Of a DNA stretch of 49,023 nt, positions 1 through 8,439 are shown in pieces (the stretch's first letter is position 1; the number at the start of each line of letters is the position of its first letter). Source of the stretch: Alicyclobacillus shizuokensis NBRC 103103 (GTDB lineage Bacteria > Bacillota > Bacilli > Alicyclobacillales > Alicyclobacillaceae). The DNA is taken from the NCBI RefSeq assembly GCF_001552255.1, contig NZ_BCQV01000036.1, positions 1 through 49,023 of the forward strand. Direction: 5' to 3'. The position numbers were made by a program, and so were the translations under genes. The notes under the pieces were generated by a model that saw nothing but the letters and a program-made list of their open reading frames with translations, did no database searches and was not told the DNA's origin.

Positions 1-570
1 TACATATGGAATCTACGGACGAATCAAGACTTCATGAAACACCTGCAGATGAGCGGCTATCGTATGGAGACATCTGTAAATGCGGTCCAGATATGGGACG
101 GAACCTTCGTGGATACGGTCAGCCATGCGGAGGTCACTGTCGAACCGGTAACAGATCAAAATTATACGGACGCCCTGTATGTGGAATGCAGCATGACGGA
201 ATTTGGGGGACGGGAAGTACGTGAGAAGGCGTTTGACCAGGAATTTCATAGTCCTTTATATACCCACTTCCTGATGCGTGTTCATGGCCATCCCGCAGGA
301 ATCGCCTGCCTTTTTATGCATGGCCGTCACGCCCGAGTCGAGTCGGTGGGCATCGTGGAGGCATGTCGCGGACGCGGATTGGTCAAACCATTGCTGCGAC
401 GGGTGCAGAAAGAGGCCAGAACCCAAGGCTGCGCTCAGTTATGGGTGTTTCCTATCGATGAAGTCGCCGAGCGGATCTATCAAAAGTGCGGCTTTGCGAC
501 GTGCGGACGTCTCGAAAGCGCGCATGCGTATCGGGACACGAGCGGATTGGGCGGAGGTCGCAAACAATAG
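1..570 (+). CDS. GNAT-family N-acetyltransferase, 5'-truncated by the window edge
   Basis: The reading frame is open from base 1 with no stop, so the true start probably lies upstream; internal ATGs at 34 and 49 are possible starts but have no good ribosome site. The C-terminal half has the GNAT acetyl-CoA-binding region: a strand reading VESVGIVEACRGRGLVKPLL (R/Q-x-x-G-x-G/A type loop with RGRG) followed by a helix and the typical YQKCGF strand near the C-terminus. GNAT proteins move an acetyl group from acetyl-CoA to an amine; the substrate cannot be told. The long N-terminal part before the motif suggests a larger, perhaps two-domain, protein. The next gene begins 12 bases after the stop. 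Confidence 0.72.
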   Translation, partial: YIWNLRTNQDFMKHLQMSGYRMETSVNAVQIWDGTFVDTVSHAEVTVEPVTDQNYTDALYVECSMTEFGGREVREKAFDQEFHSPLYTHFLMRVHGHPAGIACLFMHGRHARVESVGIVEACRGRGLVKPLLRRVQKEARTQGCAQLWVFPIDEVAERIYQKCGFATCGRLESAHAYRDTSGLGGGRKQ

Positions 571-581
571 GGGGTACAGCT

Positions 582-1571
582 TTGGAATACGTCGAATCCA
601 AGCTCGACTTTGCGGACCATTTAGTTCCTGCTTCCAACGGAACATCGTCCTCCGTGGCGGTTACGGGCACGAAATTCGACCGTTTCAAGGGCTTATCGAT
701 GGTGCTTCTGGGAGCTGTTCTTTGGGGCGTGTCGGGAACCGTTGCGCAAGTGTTGTTTCAGGGTTATGGATTGAACCCGGGATGGTTGGTCGCCGTGCGC
801 ATGAGCGTTGCGGGCCTCCTGCTGTTGGCGGGAAGTTCCATCAAGTCCGGTCCCAGCCAGGTCCTGGCGGTGTGGACGGATAGACGAGACGCCGGGAGAC
901 TTGTCCTCTTTGGGATTGTGGGATTGCTGGGGGTCCAGTATTCCTATTTCGCATCCATCCGTTATGGGAATGCGGCCACAGGAACCATCCTTCAATACAT
1001 GGGTCCCGTGTTCATCACCGTGTACGGCGCATGGCGAAGCCGGCGCATGCCGAGCGCCGCACAGGTGTTGTCCGTCTTTCTCGCTCTCGTGGGTGCCCTG
1101 TTGCTTGTCACCGATGGGGATTTTCACAGCTTTTCGGTGGCTCCCCTGGCTGTGTTGTGGGGGATTGTTTCCGCCATCACGGTGGCTTTTTATTCATTGT
1201 ACCCGCAGCATTTATTGCGCCGATACGGTGCGGCGGCGACCGTGGGATGGGCTATGCTCATCGGCGGTGTCGGCATGTCCTTCGTAACCCCTCCCTGGCA
1301 CTTTACCGGTCACTACACACTCGGCACCTGGGGGCTTGTTGGGTTTGTCGTTGTGTTTGGCACCTTGATTGCGTTTTACATCTACATTGCGAGTTTGAAA
1401 TATATTTCCGCTTTCGAAGCAAGCGTCCTGTCCTGTGGCGAACCCTTGTCTGCCGCCATCATCGCGGTTGCGTGTCTACATGTACAAATGGGAGCGCTGG
1501 CGATGCTGGGAGGGGTGTGCATCCTTGTCACCGTCATCCTTCTGGCACGCCAGCCTGCGGAGTCGAGGTAG
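582..1571 (+). CDS. EamA/DMT-family transporter
   Basis: A 329-residue integral membrane protein with about ten hydrophobic segments in two repeated halves, the usual build of drug/metabolite (EamA) permeases. Signature stretches include LLGAVLWGVSGTVAQVLF after a 30-residue cytoplasmic N-terminus and a second repeat starting LAVLWGIVSAITVAFYSLYP. I chose the TTG at 582 because an AGGGGG ribosome site sits a few bases upstream; a longer frame from 486 would overlap the preceding gene and has no such site. The family exports or imports small metabolites such as amino acids; the substrate is unknown. It follows the GNAT gene closely and may be cotranscribed with it. Confidence 0.85.
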   Translation: MEYVESKLDFADHLVPASNGTSSSVAVTGTKFDRFKGLSMVLLGAVLWGVSGTVAQVLFQGYGLNPGWLVAVRMSVAGLLLLAGSSIKSGPSQVLAVWTDRRDAGRLVLFGIVGLLGVQYSYFASIRYGNAATGTILQYMGPVFITVYGAWRSRRMPSAAQVLSVFLALVGALLLVTDGDFHSFSVAPLAVLWGIVSAITVAFYSLYPQHLLRRYGAAATVGWAMLIGGVGMSFVTPPWHFTGHYTLGTWGLVGFVVVFGTLIAFYIYIASLKYISAFEASVLSCGEPLSAAIIAVACLHVQMGALAMLGGVCILVTVILLARQPAESR

Positions 1572-1636
1572 CTGCTCGGAGAAGGCGCTGTGGCTGGCTG
1601 TCCGACGGCATCCACCCAGTCTCTTGGCGAGGGGGC

Positions 1637-2398
1637 TCACGATTGGCGGTCGTCCTCCTGAAAAAGTTCCTGAAGCAGGGCCTCTCGATGAAGCAGAAAT
1701 TGTTTAGAAATGATATAGTGGTCGGTATCCTCATACTTGATAGGAGATAGGGGGGAGGTATCAAAATTGAGGATGCGGGCTCCTGGGTAGCCCAAGAGAA
1801 TGGGTGAGTGTGTCGCGATGATAAATTGGCTTTGCCCGCTTTGCTCGTGCTGCCAAAGGATGCGCAGCAGGGCCAGTTGTCGGGATGGAGACAGGGCGGC
1901 CTCCGGTTCGTCCAGGAGATACAGCGCCTTCCCCCGGCCTCGAAACCGGTAGGTGAAGAGGGCCAGGAACGATTCACCGTGAGATTGCTCGTGCAACGAC
2001 TTGCCTCCATAGGCTGCGTAGCCGGTGGGGCACTCTCGTTCCACTTCTTCAATGTGACTGGCAAAGTTGAAGAAACTCTCTGCTCGCAGAAAAAAGCCGC
2101 GCGTGACTTTGGGAAGCCATGAGAGTTGGAGGTGTTCATACAGCTGAGATTCGGTCTTCGCCGTGGAAAACACGTTCTGCTTTCCGCCACCTTCCGGATT
2201 GAACCCCGCCTGGATGGCGATGGCCTCCAGAAGTGTGGACTTGCCTGATCCGTTTTCTCCGATGAAAAAGGTCACGGGTGTATCGAACTCCAGGCTGGAA
2301 AGCCCGCGGAATGCCGGGATGTTGTAAGGGTATGCGGGACTTTCTTGAGGCCAGTCACGAAAGCGGACCTCGCGCAGGAACACAGGTTTCACCTTCAT
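1637..2398 (-). CDS. AAA-family ATPase (small SMC/ABC-like, COG3910 type)
   Basis: A 253-residue soluble ATPase. It shows a Walker A motif FIGENGSGKST about 40 residues from the start, an ABC-type signature region (HGESFLAL) near residue 145, and a Walker B ALYLLDEPEAALS followed by an IIATHSPILL H-loop segment. This order matches the short predicted ATPases related to RecF/SMC and ABC proteins. Such proteins stand alone in many Bacillota and their function is not established. An in-frame TTG at 2410 would add four residues; neither start has a strong ribosome site, so ATG 2398 is preferred. It converges on the EamA gene. Confidence 0.85.
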   Translation of the reverse strand: MKVKPVFLREVRFRDWPQESPAYPYNIPAFRGLSSLEFDTPVTFFIGENGSGKSTLLEAIAIQAGFNPEGGGKQNVFSTAKTESQLYEHLQLSWLPKVTRGFFLRAESFFNFASHIEEVERECPTGYAAYGGKSLHEQSHGESFLALFTYRFRGRGKALYLLDEPEAALSPSRQLALLRILWQHEQSGQSQFIIATHSPILLGYPGARILNFDTSPLSPIKYEDTDHYIISKQFLLHREALLQELFQEDDRQS

Positions 2399-2532
2399 TT
2401 CTTGTGGCAAGAACTTTTTAGATATTATAGCCGAATGTGTGCGACTGACGCAGATAGCAGCGACCTGATGCGCGTTGCAAGAGAGGACCCGCTCGCATGC
2501 GGACCGCGGGTCTGAACGGCGGAGTGGTACGG

Positions 2533-3069
2533 ATGCGGAAAATCGCCATTATTGGTTCTCCTGGGGCGGGGAAGTCGACGCTTGCCCGGCGGCTGGGTCA
2601 GGCGACCAGGATCCCTGTGATCCATCTCGATTCGTTATTTTGGCGCCCCGGCTGGACGGCTACGCCTCGCCCTGAGTGGATTCGGCTCCACACGAAGGCG
2701 ATCAGCGGTGAGGAATGGATTATCGACGGGCATTATGGTTCCACACTGGACCTGCGCATCCAGGCAGCTGATACCATCGTCTTTCTCGATGTTCCACGCT
2801 GGCTGTGCCTGTGGCGGGTGTGCAAGCGGGCCATGCGGTATGTTGGCCGCACCCGGCCAGACATGGCAGAAGGGTGTCGTGAGAAACTGGATGTGGAATT
2901 CTTGAGATACGTTTGGGGTTTTCGCAGACGCGAACAGGCGGGCATTCTACGACGGTTGCAGGACGCGCAACGTGAGGGCAAGTGCGTCATCCATTTGCGC
3001 ACCCGTGCGCAAGTAGAAAGGTTTCTGAGCGAGGTTCAGGTAAGTCGGGTTGCACAAATTAGAAAGTAA
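2533..3069 (+). CDS. P-loop kinase-like protein (topology-modulation/adenylate-kinase type)
   Basis: A 178-residue protein that opens directly with a strand and Walker A loop, MRKIAIIGSPGAGKSTLARRL, then HLDSLFWRPGW and a WIIDGHYGSTL segment. This layout is typical of the small FlaR/topology-modulation kinases of Bacillota, which resemble adenylate and shikimate kinases. The natural substrate is not known for the family. The ATG at 2533 is chosen because a GGCGGAG ribosome site lies 8 bases upstream and because the nucleotide-binding strand normally starts the protein; an ATG at 2497 would add 12 unsupported residues. It is divergent from the AAA ATPase gene. Confidence 0.85.
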   Translation: MRKIAIIGSPGAGKSTLARRLGQATRIPVIHLDSLFWRPGWTATPRPEWIRLHTKAISGEEWIIDGHYGSTLDLRIQAADTIVFLDVPRWLCLWRVCKRAMRYVGRTRPDMAEGCREKLDVEFLRYVWGFRRREQAGILRRLQDAQREGKCVIHLRTRAQVERFLSEVQVSRVAQIRK

Positions 3070-3137
3070 GCGACGGGGGCGACGAATCATATTTCGGGAG
3101 TGCGTGGATGAGCTGAATCGTGTCATCCGAGTGATGC

Positions 3138-3299
3138 ATGATTTTCCCCATCCTTGGTTGGTGGGCGGGAAGGGACAAGGACAACCAGGATTTCCATGTC
3201 TGTCTGCCTCACCTGACCAAGGCTCAACGTCAATGGCTGTTGCGGGCATTGCAAAGACATCAGCCCAGCTGCCCGTGGTTGGCCGAGCTGGAAGGATAA
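3138..3299 (+). CDS. Small hypothetical protein or gene remnant
   Basis: A 53-residue frame whose second half (DKDNQDFHVCLPHLTKAQRQ and on to a WLAELEG end) has a protein-like composition with an amphipathic helix, while the first residues look less convincing. There is no clear ribosome site before the ATG at 3138. I do not recognise a family. It could be the 3' end of a decayed gene lying between the kinase and the methyltransferase, or chance. A 31-codon frame on the other strand in the same stretch is equally unproven. Confidence 0.25.
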   Translation: MIFPILGWWAGRDKDNQDFHVCLPHLTKAQRQWLLRALQRHQPSCPWLAELEG

Positions 3300-3336
3300 T
3301 TTGCCCAGGATAGAAACGATAGTGGGAGGGATGGGC

Positions 3337-4115
3337 ATGGAGGAAGATGTAAAGAGCTCTGTTCGAAGGCAATTCAGCCAAAATGCCGGAGACTATCGTG
3401 CGGAGCCCCTGTTTGCACAAGGTGACGATCTGCAGTACTTGCTGGAAGCTGTTCCTCTCACGGGGGCGAACGCGTTTTGGACGTGGCGACAGGAGCTGGC
3501 CATGTGGCGCTGGCGTTTGCTCCGCATGTCGAGCAATGTGTCGGAATTGACTTGACGGACTCTATGGTCAAAGTTGCGACGGATTTCGCGAGGGAACGGG
3601 GGATAGGGAACGTTCAGTTTGCGACCGGGGACGCGGAACATCTGCCCTTTCCCGCAGCGTCCTTCGACCTCGTCACCTGCCGGTTCGCCGCACACCATTT
3701 CGCGGATGTCGGCAAAGCTGTGCAGGAAGTGACGCGCGTACTGAAACCTGGGGGCGCCTTCCTGCTCATTGACCACTATGCGCCCGAAGACGAAGCTCTG
3801 GACACGTTCGTCAATCACCTGGACAAACTGCGCGATCCGTCCCATGTCCGGGAACACCGGCTTTCGGAATACCAGGCCTGGTTTGCGGATGCGGGATTGT
3901 TGTATCGCGAAGAACGTAGATGGAATCTGCCAGTGCACTTTGAGAATTGGGTGCAGAGGGCACGGACACCGGAGGATGTGAAAAGGAAGCTGGCGGATTA
4001 CCTTCGCGACGCTTCTCCCTCTTGCAAGGAAACATTTTGCATTCAACTGGATGAGCATCAGCACCCGGTTTCCTTTTGTTTGAAGTGCGCCTTGGTCGTG
4101 GGCAGAAAGCCTTGA
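3337..4115 (+). pseudogene. Class I SAM-dependent methyltransferase, frameshifted
   Basis: The N-terminus (ATG 3337, GGGAGGG ribosome site 7 bases upstream) reads MEEDVKSSVRRQFSQNAGDY, the usual lead-in of UbiE-like methyltransferases. It runs in frame to the G-run at 3462-3466. The SAM-binding motif I, LDVATGAGHVALAF, continues only in the next frame (open 3477-4115), with VGIDLTDSMV, a DAEHLPFP motif and a LKPGGAFLLIDHY strand. One extra G would restore GGERVLDVATG across the junction and give about 260 residues, the family's normal size. The substrate is unknown; the UbiE/Coq5 group includes quinone and small-molecule methylases. It is either a sequencing error in a homopolymer or a real inactivation. 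Confidence 0.82.
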
Positions 4116-4190
4116 TGTTTGGTGGTTCCTGGGGCAATCGGGGGGATGGGCTCCAGCTTAGCTTGCGACCGGAAAGGAGAAAAGAGAACA

Positions 4191-5123
4191 ATGGCCTATC
4201 GGACATTGACCGACTGGGATGTGGACGATGGCCTCTCGATGCGCGAGGCTGTTCAGATCATCGAGAGGGCCTTCGTGGAGCGAGCCAAGGGAACATTTGT
4301 ATCGCCGCCAAGATTTCGTGTGGACGGAGGCAAAGGGGCGCTTGTGTTCACAGCGGGGGGAGCCATCGGATCGGAAAAACTTATCGGGTTTCGTGTTTAT
4401 GACACCTTTCCGGGCGAACACCCGGACCGGACACAATTGGTGGCCGTTTTCAGCGCAGAAACCGGCGCCCTGCAGGGAATCGTGCTAGGGGAACGGGTGG
4501 GTATCATGCGTACGGGCGCTATCGGCAGCGTCGCCGTGAAGCACATGGCGCGACCCGACGCGGCAACGCTCGCAATTCTGGGGACCGGCAAGCAAGCCCG
4601 GGCCCAACTCGAGGCTGCTGTTGCGGTGCGTGACTTCCAGACCGTCAAGGTTTATAGCCCCAAGGCGGAACACCGCCGGCGCTTTATCGAGACTATGGAG
4701 CCGAAGATTGCCGCCGATCTCTTTGCGGTCGAGTCAGCGAGAGCGTGCGTCGATGGGGCCGATGTCGTGATATGCGCGACCAACAGTTCCAGCCCTGTGT
4801 TGGAAGCCGAGTGGGTGAAGGAGGGCGCGCACATCAATACGGTGGGTCCGAAGTACGTGGGCGCCCATGAGATCCCGATAGAACTGATTCAGAGAAACGG
4901 CGTCCTGGCGACCGATTCGCTGGAACAACTGCAGGCGTACCCGAAGCCCCATGTGGCGACGCAAGTGTCTCAAACGCCTGACATCATCGACCTGGCGGAT
5001 ATCGTTGCGGGCAAGACGGCCGGGCGCAAAAGCGTTCGTGACATCACGGTCTTCTTCTCCGTCGGGCTGGCGGGCACCGAGGTTGTTCTCGCCGGTGAGG
5101 TGCTGGGGAGAACGGGCGAATAA
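4191..5123 (+). CDS. Ornithine cyclodeaminase / mu-crystallin family oxidoreductase
   Basis: A 310-residue protein with the family's layout: an N-terminal substrate-binding region (MREAVQIIERAFVERAKG) and a Rossmann NAD(P)-binding core with LAILGTGKQARAQLEA. The arginine-containing segment VGIMRTGAIGSVAVKHMAR matches the family. Members include ornithine cyclodeaminase, alanine dehydrogenase (archaeal type) and ketimine reductases, so the exact reaction cannot be fixed from sequence. ATG 4191 is chosen because it follows an AAAGGAG ribosome site; the frame is open back to 4119 but that would overlap the methyltransferase end region. It lies just downstream of the methyltransferase and may be cotranscribed. 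Confidence 0.87.
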   Translation: MAYRTLTDWDVDDGLSMREAVQIIERAFVERAKGTFVSPPRFRVDGGKGALVFTAGGAIGSEKLIGFRVYDTFPGEHPDRTQLVAVFSAETGALQGIVLGERVGIMRTGAIGSVAVKHMARPDAATLAILGTGKQARAQLEAAVAVRDFQTVKVYSPKAEHRRRFIETMEPKIAADLFAVESARACVDGADVVICATNSSSPVLEAEWVKEGAHINTVGPKYVGAHEIPIELIQRNGVLATDSLEQLQAYPKPHVATQVSQTPDIIDLADIVAGKTAGRKSVRDITVFFSVGLAGTEVVLAGEVLGRTGE

Positions 5124-5181
5124 GCCGCAGGCTGAATTTGCGGTCGTCCACTTTACGGGGCAATAAGGATGGGCTGGGCGG

Positions 5182-5409
5182 ATGAAGCTGTTTCGCTTTG
5201 ACTTGTCGTTCGGGGCGGGACGAGTGCACGGCAGGCAATTCGAACTGGCTTATAGCGCCTCGATTTCTGCTGGCCATGCTGTGTATGGGGAGGATGGAGA
5301 ATGGCACGAAACACGAACGGACACGGGACTTACGGCCATCGTCGTAGAGGGTGAAGACTTGGCTCCCGAGCAGTTTATTCCTAGGGTTTCTCTGAGGCGG
5401 CATGGGTGA
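5182..5409 (+). CDS. Small hypothetical protein, 75 residues
   Basis: A 75-residue frame starting MKLFRFDLSFG, rich in charged residues, with no membrane segment or recognisable domain. The start resembles those of small cupin-like proteins of Bacillota, but the metal-binding cupin motifs are absent, so I do not assign that family. It starts 58 bases after the ornithine cyclodeaminase family gene; an AAGGA site lies 11 bases upstream. It could be a truncated relic. A GNAT gene begins shortly after it. Confidence 0.4.
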   Translation: MKLFRFDLSFGAGRVHGRQFELAYSASISAGHAVYGEDGEWHETRTDTGLTAIVVEGEDLAPEQFIPRVSLRRHG

Positions 5410-5433
5410 GAGAAGACAACCGAGTCGGCTGAT

Positions 5434-6000
5434 ATGATGCGGACACAGTTGTCAGGGAACCTTGCAGTGAAGGAGACGATAGCCAGAGTGCAAGACAGCA
5501 CGTTTGACGTTCGACCGATAGCTGTTAGCGATGCTGCTGCGTATTTAGACCTATGCCGACAACTGGACAGGGAAACATCTTTCATGTTATACGAACCCGA
5601 TGAACGAACGACAACAGTGGATGAGCAGCGTGAACAAATCCAGTCGATATTGAGGACTGAAAACCAAATGTACTTTGTGGCTGAATCGGGACATCGGTTG
5701 GTGGGACATGTCCAGGCTTACGGTGGGAGCCACCGGAGAAACCGAAATACAGTACATTTGGTTGTTGGTGTTTTACAGGCCTATTCCCGCAAGGGGATTG
5801 GCGCGGCCTTGCTACGAATCATGGAGGAGTGGGCGCGAAATGTTGGCATTCATCGCCTTGAGCTCACAGTTATGACGCATAACTTGGCGGCTGTAAACTT
5901 GTACCGAAAAGCGGGGTTCGAAATCGAAGGAACCATGCGACATACGCTGTTCGTGGATGGGCGGTACGTGGACGAATACATTATGGGCAAGGTGATCTAG
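5434..6000 (+). CDS. GNAT-family N-acetyltransferase (RimJ/PaiA-like)
   Basis: An acetyltransferase of up to 188 residues. The core reads FDVRPIAVSDAAAYLDLC at the N-terminal strand, then VHLVVGVLQAYSRKGIGAALL (the acetyl-CoA pyrophosphate loop, RKGIGAAL) and a C-terminal AVNLYRKAGFEIEGTMRH segment typical of the PaiA/RimI-like subgroup. The start is uncertain: a GTG at 5488 lies 12 bases after an AAGGAG site and would place the first core strand at the N-terminus, whereas ATG 5434/5437 has no clear site. The acceptor substrate is unknown. A MOSC protein gene follows closely. Confidence 0.85.
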   Translation: MMRTQLSGNLAVKETIARVQDSTFDVRPIAVSDAAAYLDLCRQLDRETSFMLYEPDERTTTVDEQREQIQSILRTENQMYFVAESGHRLVGHVQAYGGSHRRNRNTVHLVVGVLQAYSRKGIGAALLRIMEEWARNVGIHRLELTVMTHNLAAVNLYRKAGFEIEGTMRHTLFVDGRYVDEYIMGKVI

Positions 6001-6035
6001 GGTTGCCATTGCCTATCGGCACAAAGGTGATATGG

Positions 6036-6635
6036 ATGTGGAAGTCCCATACGTGTCGTGTGGAATCGGTTTACATAGCGGATCAGAAGGGGACATTCGT
6101 TACCAGGCCTGTGAATAGGATTCAACTGGAGTACGGTGGGATTCCAGGGGACCTGCACTTTGGTTTGACCAAACGGTCCGGTGTTCGGGAGTCGATGTAT
6201 CCTCGCGGCACAGAGATTTTCAACCGCCGTCAGGTTACGATAGTATCCCTTGAGGAATGCGGGCGCATTGCCGAACGATTGGGAGTTCCGAGCATACGTC
6301 CGGAGTGGCTTGGGGCCAACATCGCAGTCGGCGGTTTTCCAAATTTAACGACTCTGCCCGTAGGGAGTCGCATTCTGTTCCCGGGTGGAGCCGGGCTCGT
6401 GTGCGAAGGGGAAAACCTGCCGTGCACACAACCTGGAGGCGTCGTACAGGCCCAATATCCAGATGAGCCTCGTCTGTCGTCCCGGTTCGTGCGCCATGCG
6501 TTGGGGCTCCGGGGCATCATCTGTGTCGTCGAGCGTCCCGGCGTTGTCCAGACGGGCGATACGGTCAAGGTCCTGGCCTACAGTCCGCCTCACAGAAACA
6601 CAGTGCCTGGGAAAGGGCTGCCTCAACAACTATGA
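6036..6635 (+). CDS. MOSC domain-containing protein
   Basis: A 199-residue protein covering a single MOSC domain (molybdenum cofactor sulfurase C-terminal type). Seen features are a first strand CRVESVYIADQKG, a GIPGDLHFG loop, the NRRQVTIVSLEE segment and a conserved cysteine in GENLPCTQPGG, the residue usually thought to carry sulfur in this family. MOSC proteins handle metal-sulfur cofactors or N-hydroxylated substrates. The start ATG 6036 follows an AAAGGTGA site; the frame is open to a TTG at 6003. MoeA and MobB genes lie 12 kb away, so a shared link to molybdenum cofactor is possible but not shown. Confidence 0.85.
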   Translation: MWKSHTCRVESVYIADQKGTFVTRPVNRIQLEYGGIPGDLHFGLTKRSGVRESMYPRGTEIFNRRQVTIVSLEECGRIAERLGVPSIRPEWLGANIAVGGFPNLTTLPVGSRILFPGGAGLVCEGENLPCTQPGGVVQAQYPDEPRLSSRFVRHALGLRGIICVVERPGVVQTGDTVKVLAYSPPHRNTVPGKGLPQQL

Positions 6636-6704
6636 ACGGTTGTATGCTTACAGACGATTGGAAGCCGAGAGGGCATTGCCGAGCGGACCAACTCCGAATA
6701 TGGG

Positions 6705-7605
6705 TCAGACAGGCTGCACGGATATGACCTCTCGAGCGACATCGATAAATGCCTTCATGGCCGGAGAAAGCCACTTGTCCTTGTGCCAGGCGATTTGCGT
6801 GACGATGTTGAAATCGTACCCAGTCCAAGGCAATGCCTTCAGCCAGCCTTTGGCCACTTCGTCGCGGACGGCAATCTCAGGGAGAACGGCCAGCCCCAGC
6901 CCTTCCATGGCACAGCGCTTGATGGCTTCGATACTCCTAAGCTCCAATCGGTTTGCCGGGAGAGCTCCGGCACTGGCTATGGCGCTTTCGAACGCGCTTC
7001 GGTAATGGCAGCCAGGCTCGGTCAGCAGCAGAGTTTCATCGGTCAGGTCGGTGGGATACACTGCCCTTTGTTGCGTCAGAGGGTGCGTGGGATGACACAC
7101 GAGCACCACGGGCTCCGGACAGAGTGGCACTATCTGCAGTGCGTCCGAAGTCGCTGCTGGCTCCAGCAAAAACGCTACGTCCAGTTCTCCGCGAGCGAGA
7201 AGGACTCGGATGTCGGCATCTGGAATGCCGGGGCGAAATGTCAGTTGTACCTTCGGATAACGCGAGTGAAACTGGCTGAGTACTGGGGGCAACCGGTAAA
7301 TGCACTGGCTCTCCTGCGCGCAGATTGGCGAGCGTCCCCCTCGGTTCTTCCGGGCTTCCCACCACCTGTTGGGCCTCGTTCGACAATTGCAGGACCTGTT
7401 CCGCATACCGTTGCAAACGACGGCCAGACTCGGTCAGCAGCACGCGTTTTCCCAACCGTTCAAACAAGCGCACGCCGAGTTCGGATTCCAAGGACTGAAT
7501 CTGGGCTGTAACGGTCGATTGCGCGTAATTCAAGGTCTCGGCGGCGCGGCTAAAATTAAGCGTTTTTGCGGCCGTGAGAAAAACTCGAAGCTGCTTCAGG
7601 TCCAT
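6705..7605 (-). pseudogene. LysR-family transcriptional regulator, frameshifted
   Basis: The N-terminal half (from 7605) has the LysR winged helix: MDLKQLRVFLTAAKTLNFSR and a helix with YAQSTVTAQIQSLESELGV. The C-terminal effector-binding half (LPPVLSQFHSRYPKVQLTF and on to 6705) lies in another frame. The join is near 7325: removing one base of the TT pair at 7325-7326 gives a smooth PRGTLAICAQESQ reading, and the merged product is 299 residues, the exact family norm. It is divergent from a LysE-family exporter, the classic LysG/LysE arrangement, so it would be expected to activate that gene when its amino-acid ligand is abundant. Sequencing error or real mutation cannot be told apart here. 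Confidence 0.85.
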
Positions 7606-7632
7606 TTGGCCAACTCCCTTATCGACCTCTCC

Positions 7633-7645
7633 GATAATGGTTATC
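7633..7645. promoter_or_regulatory. Candidate LysR operator
   Basis: A perfect inverted repeat GATAA-TGG-TTATC lies between the divergent LysR and LysE genes, about 30 bases from the LysR start. LysR regulators bind interrupted palindromes of the T-N11-A type in just this position, so it is a natural operator candidate (inference). A TACAAT that could serve as a -10 box for the exporter sits at 7681-7686. Confidence 0.45.
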
Positions 7646-7721
7646 GCGTCTTTCGCATACCGCGATTATACACCCTGGTGTACAATCACACTTGTTCATC
7701 GCGGAGCAAGGAGAGGGGAAA

Positions 7722-8348
7722 TTGACAGCCGCGTTTGTCCACGGATTCCTGCTTTCATTGGGTCTCATCCTGCCGATTGGGATGCAGAATGGTTTCATCC
7801 TGATGCAGGGGGCGCTTCATCGCGGGCGGGGTTGGCTGCCTGCGGTGGTGACAGCTTCCCTGTGCGACACGTTGCTCATCGCCCTGGCGGTTCTCGGCGT
7901 CTCGGCAGTCGCGCTGCATATTGGGTGGGTGAGGTATACGCTTGGTTTCATAGGCGGGGCGTTCCTGCTGTACATGGGATGGTCCACATGGCGGGATGGC
8001 CAAGAGGAGGACGCTGCCTTCGCTGCTATGAGTACGGCGTGGACACCCAAGCGGCAGATGGGTTTCGCCACCTCCGTTTCCCTGCTCAATCCGCACGCCC
8101 TCATCGACACCTTGGCCGTAATCGGAGGGAGCGCGTCAGCGTACTCGGCTTGGGCTGAGAAGCTGGCCTTTGGCACTGCCTGCGCCGCTCTTTCATGGCT
8201 GTGGTTCTTTGGCTTGGCCGGTGTGGGCCACGTGCTCGGCAGACGCGCGCTGCAGACTACATCTTTGCGGGCGCTCCATCGGATTGCAGCGGGCATGATG
8301 TGGGCCTCCGCACTGTATTTGGGCTACATCCTGTATACATTTCGTTGA
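7722..8348 (+). CDS. LysE/RhtB-family amino-acid exporter
   Basis: A 208-residue membrane protein with about six hydrophobic segments, the size and topology of LysE-type exporters. The first helix carries the family hallmark LGLILPIGMQNGFIL (GPxxxxVxxxG-type region), and SVSLLNPHALIDTLAVIGG matches the conserved NPxA/D-D segment of the LysE branch. These proteins expel basic or other amino acids in exchange for protons. The TTG at 7722 is chosen because an AAGGAGAGG ribosome site precedes it by a few bases; a TTG at 7692 has no such site. It is divergent from the LysR gene that probably controls it. Confidence 0.88.
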   Translation: MTAAFVHGFLLSLGLILPIGMQNGFILMQGALHRGRGWLPAVVTASLCDTLLIALAVLGVSAVALHIGWVRYTLGFIGGAFLLYMGWSTWRDGQEEDAAFAAMSTAWTPKRQMGFATSVSLLNPHALIDTLAVIGGSASAYSAWAEKLAFGTACAALSWLWFFGLAGVGHVLGRRALQTTSLRALHRIAAGMMWASALYLGYILYTFR

Positions 8349-8439
8349 CCCTGGCCTCTTGGGGCTGTGCAGTGCGTGGACATGGCGAATAACGAGCCGG
8401 CCAAGGGCCTGCCCCACCGTGCTACTTGCTACGCGCCTT

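Noticed and set aside
7036-7605. Reading the two LysR halves as two independent genes
   Set aside because: The halves are adjacent parts of one family in neighbouring frames and give exact family length when one base is removed.
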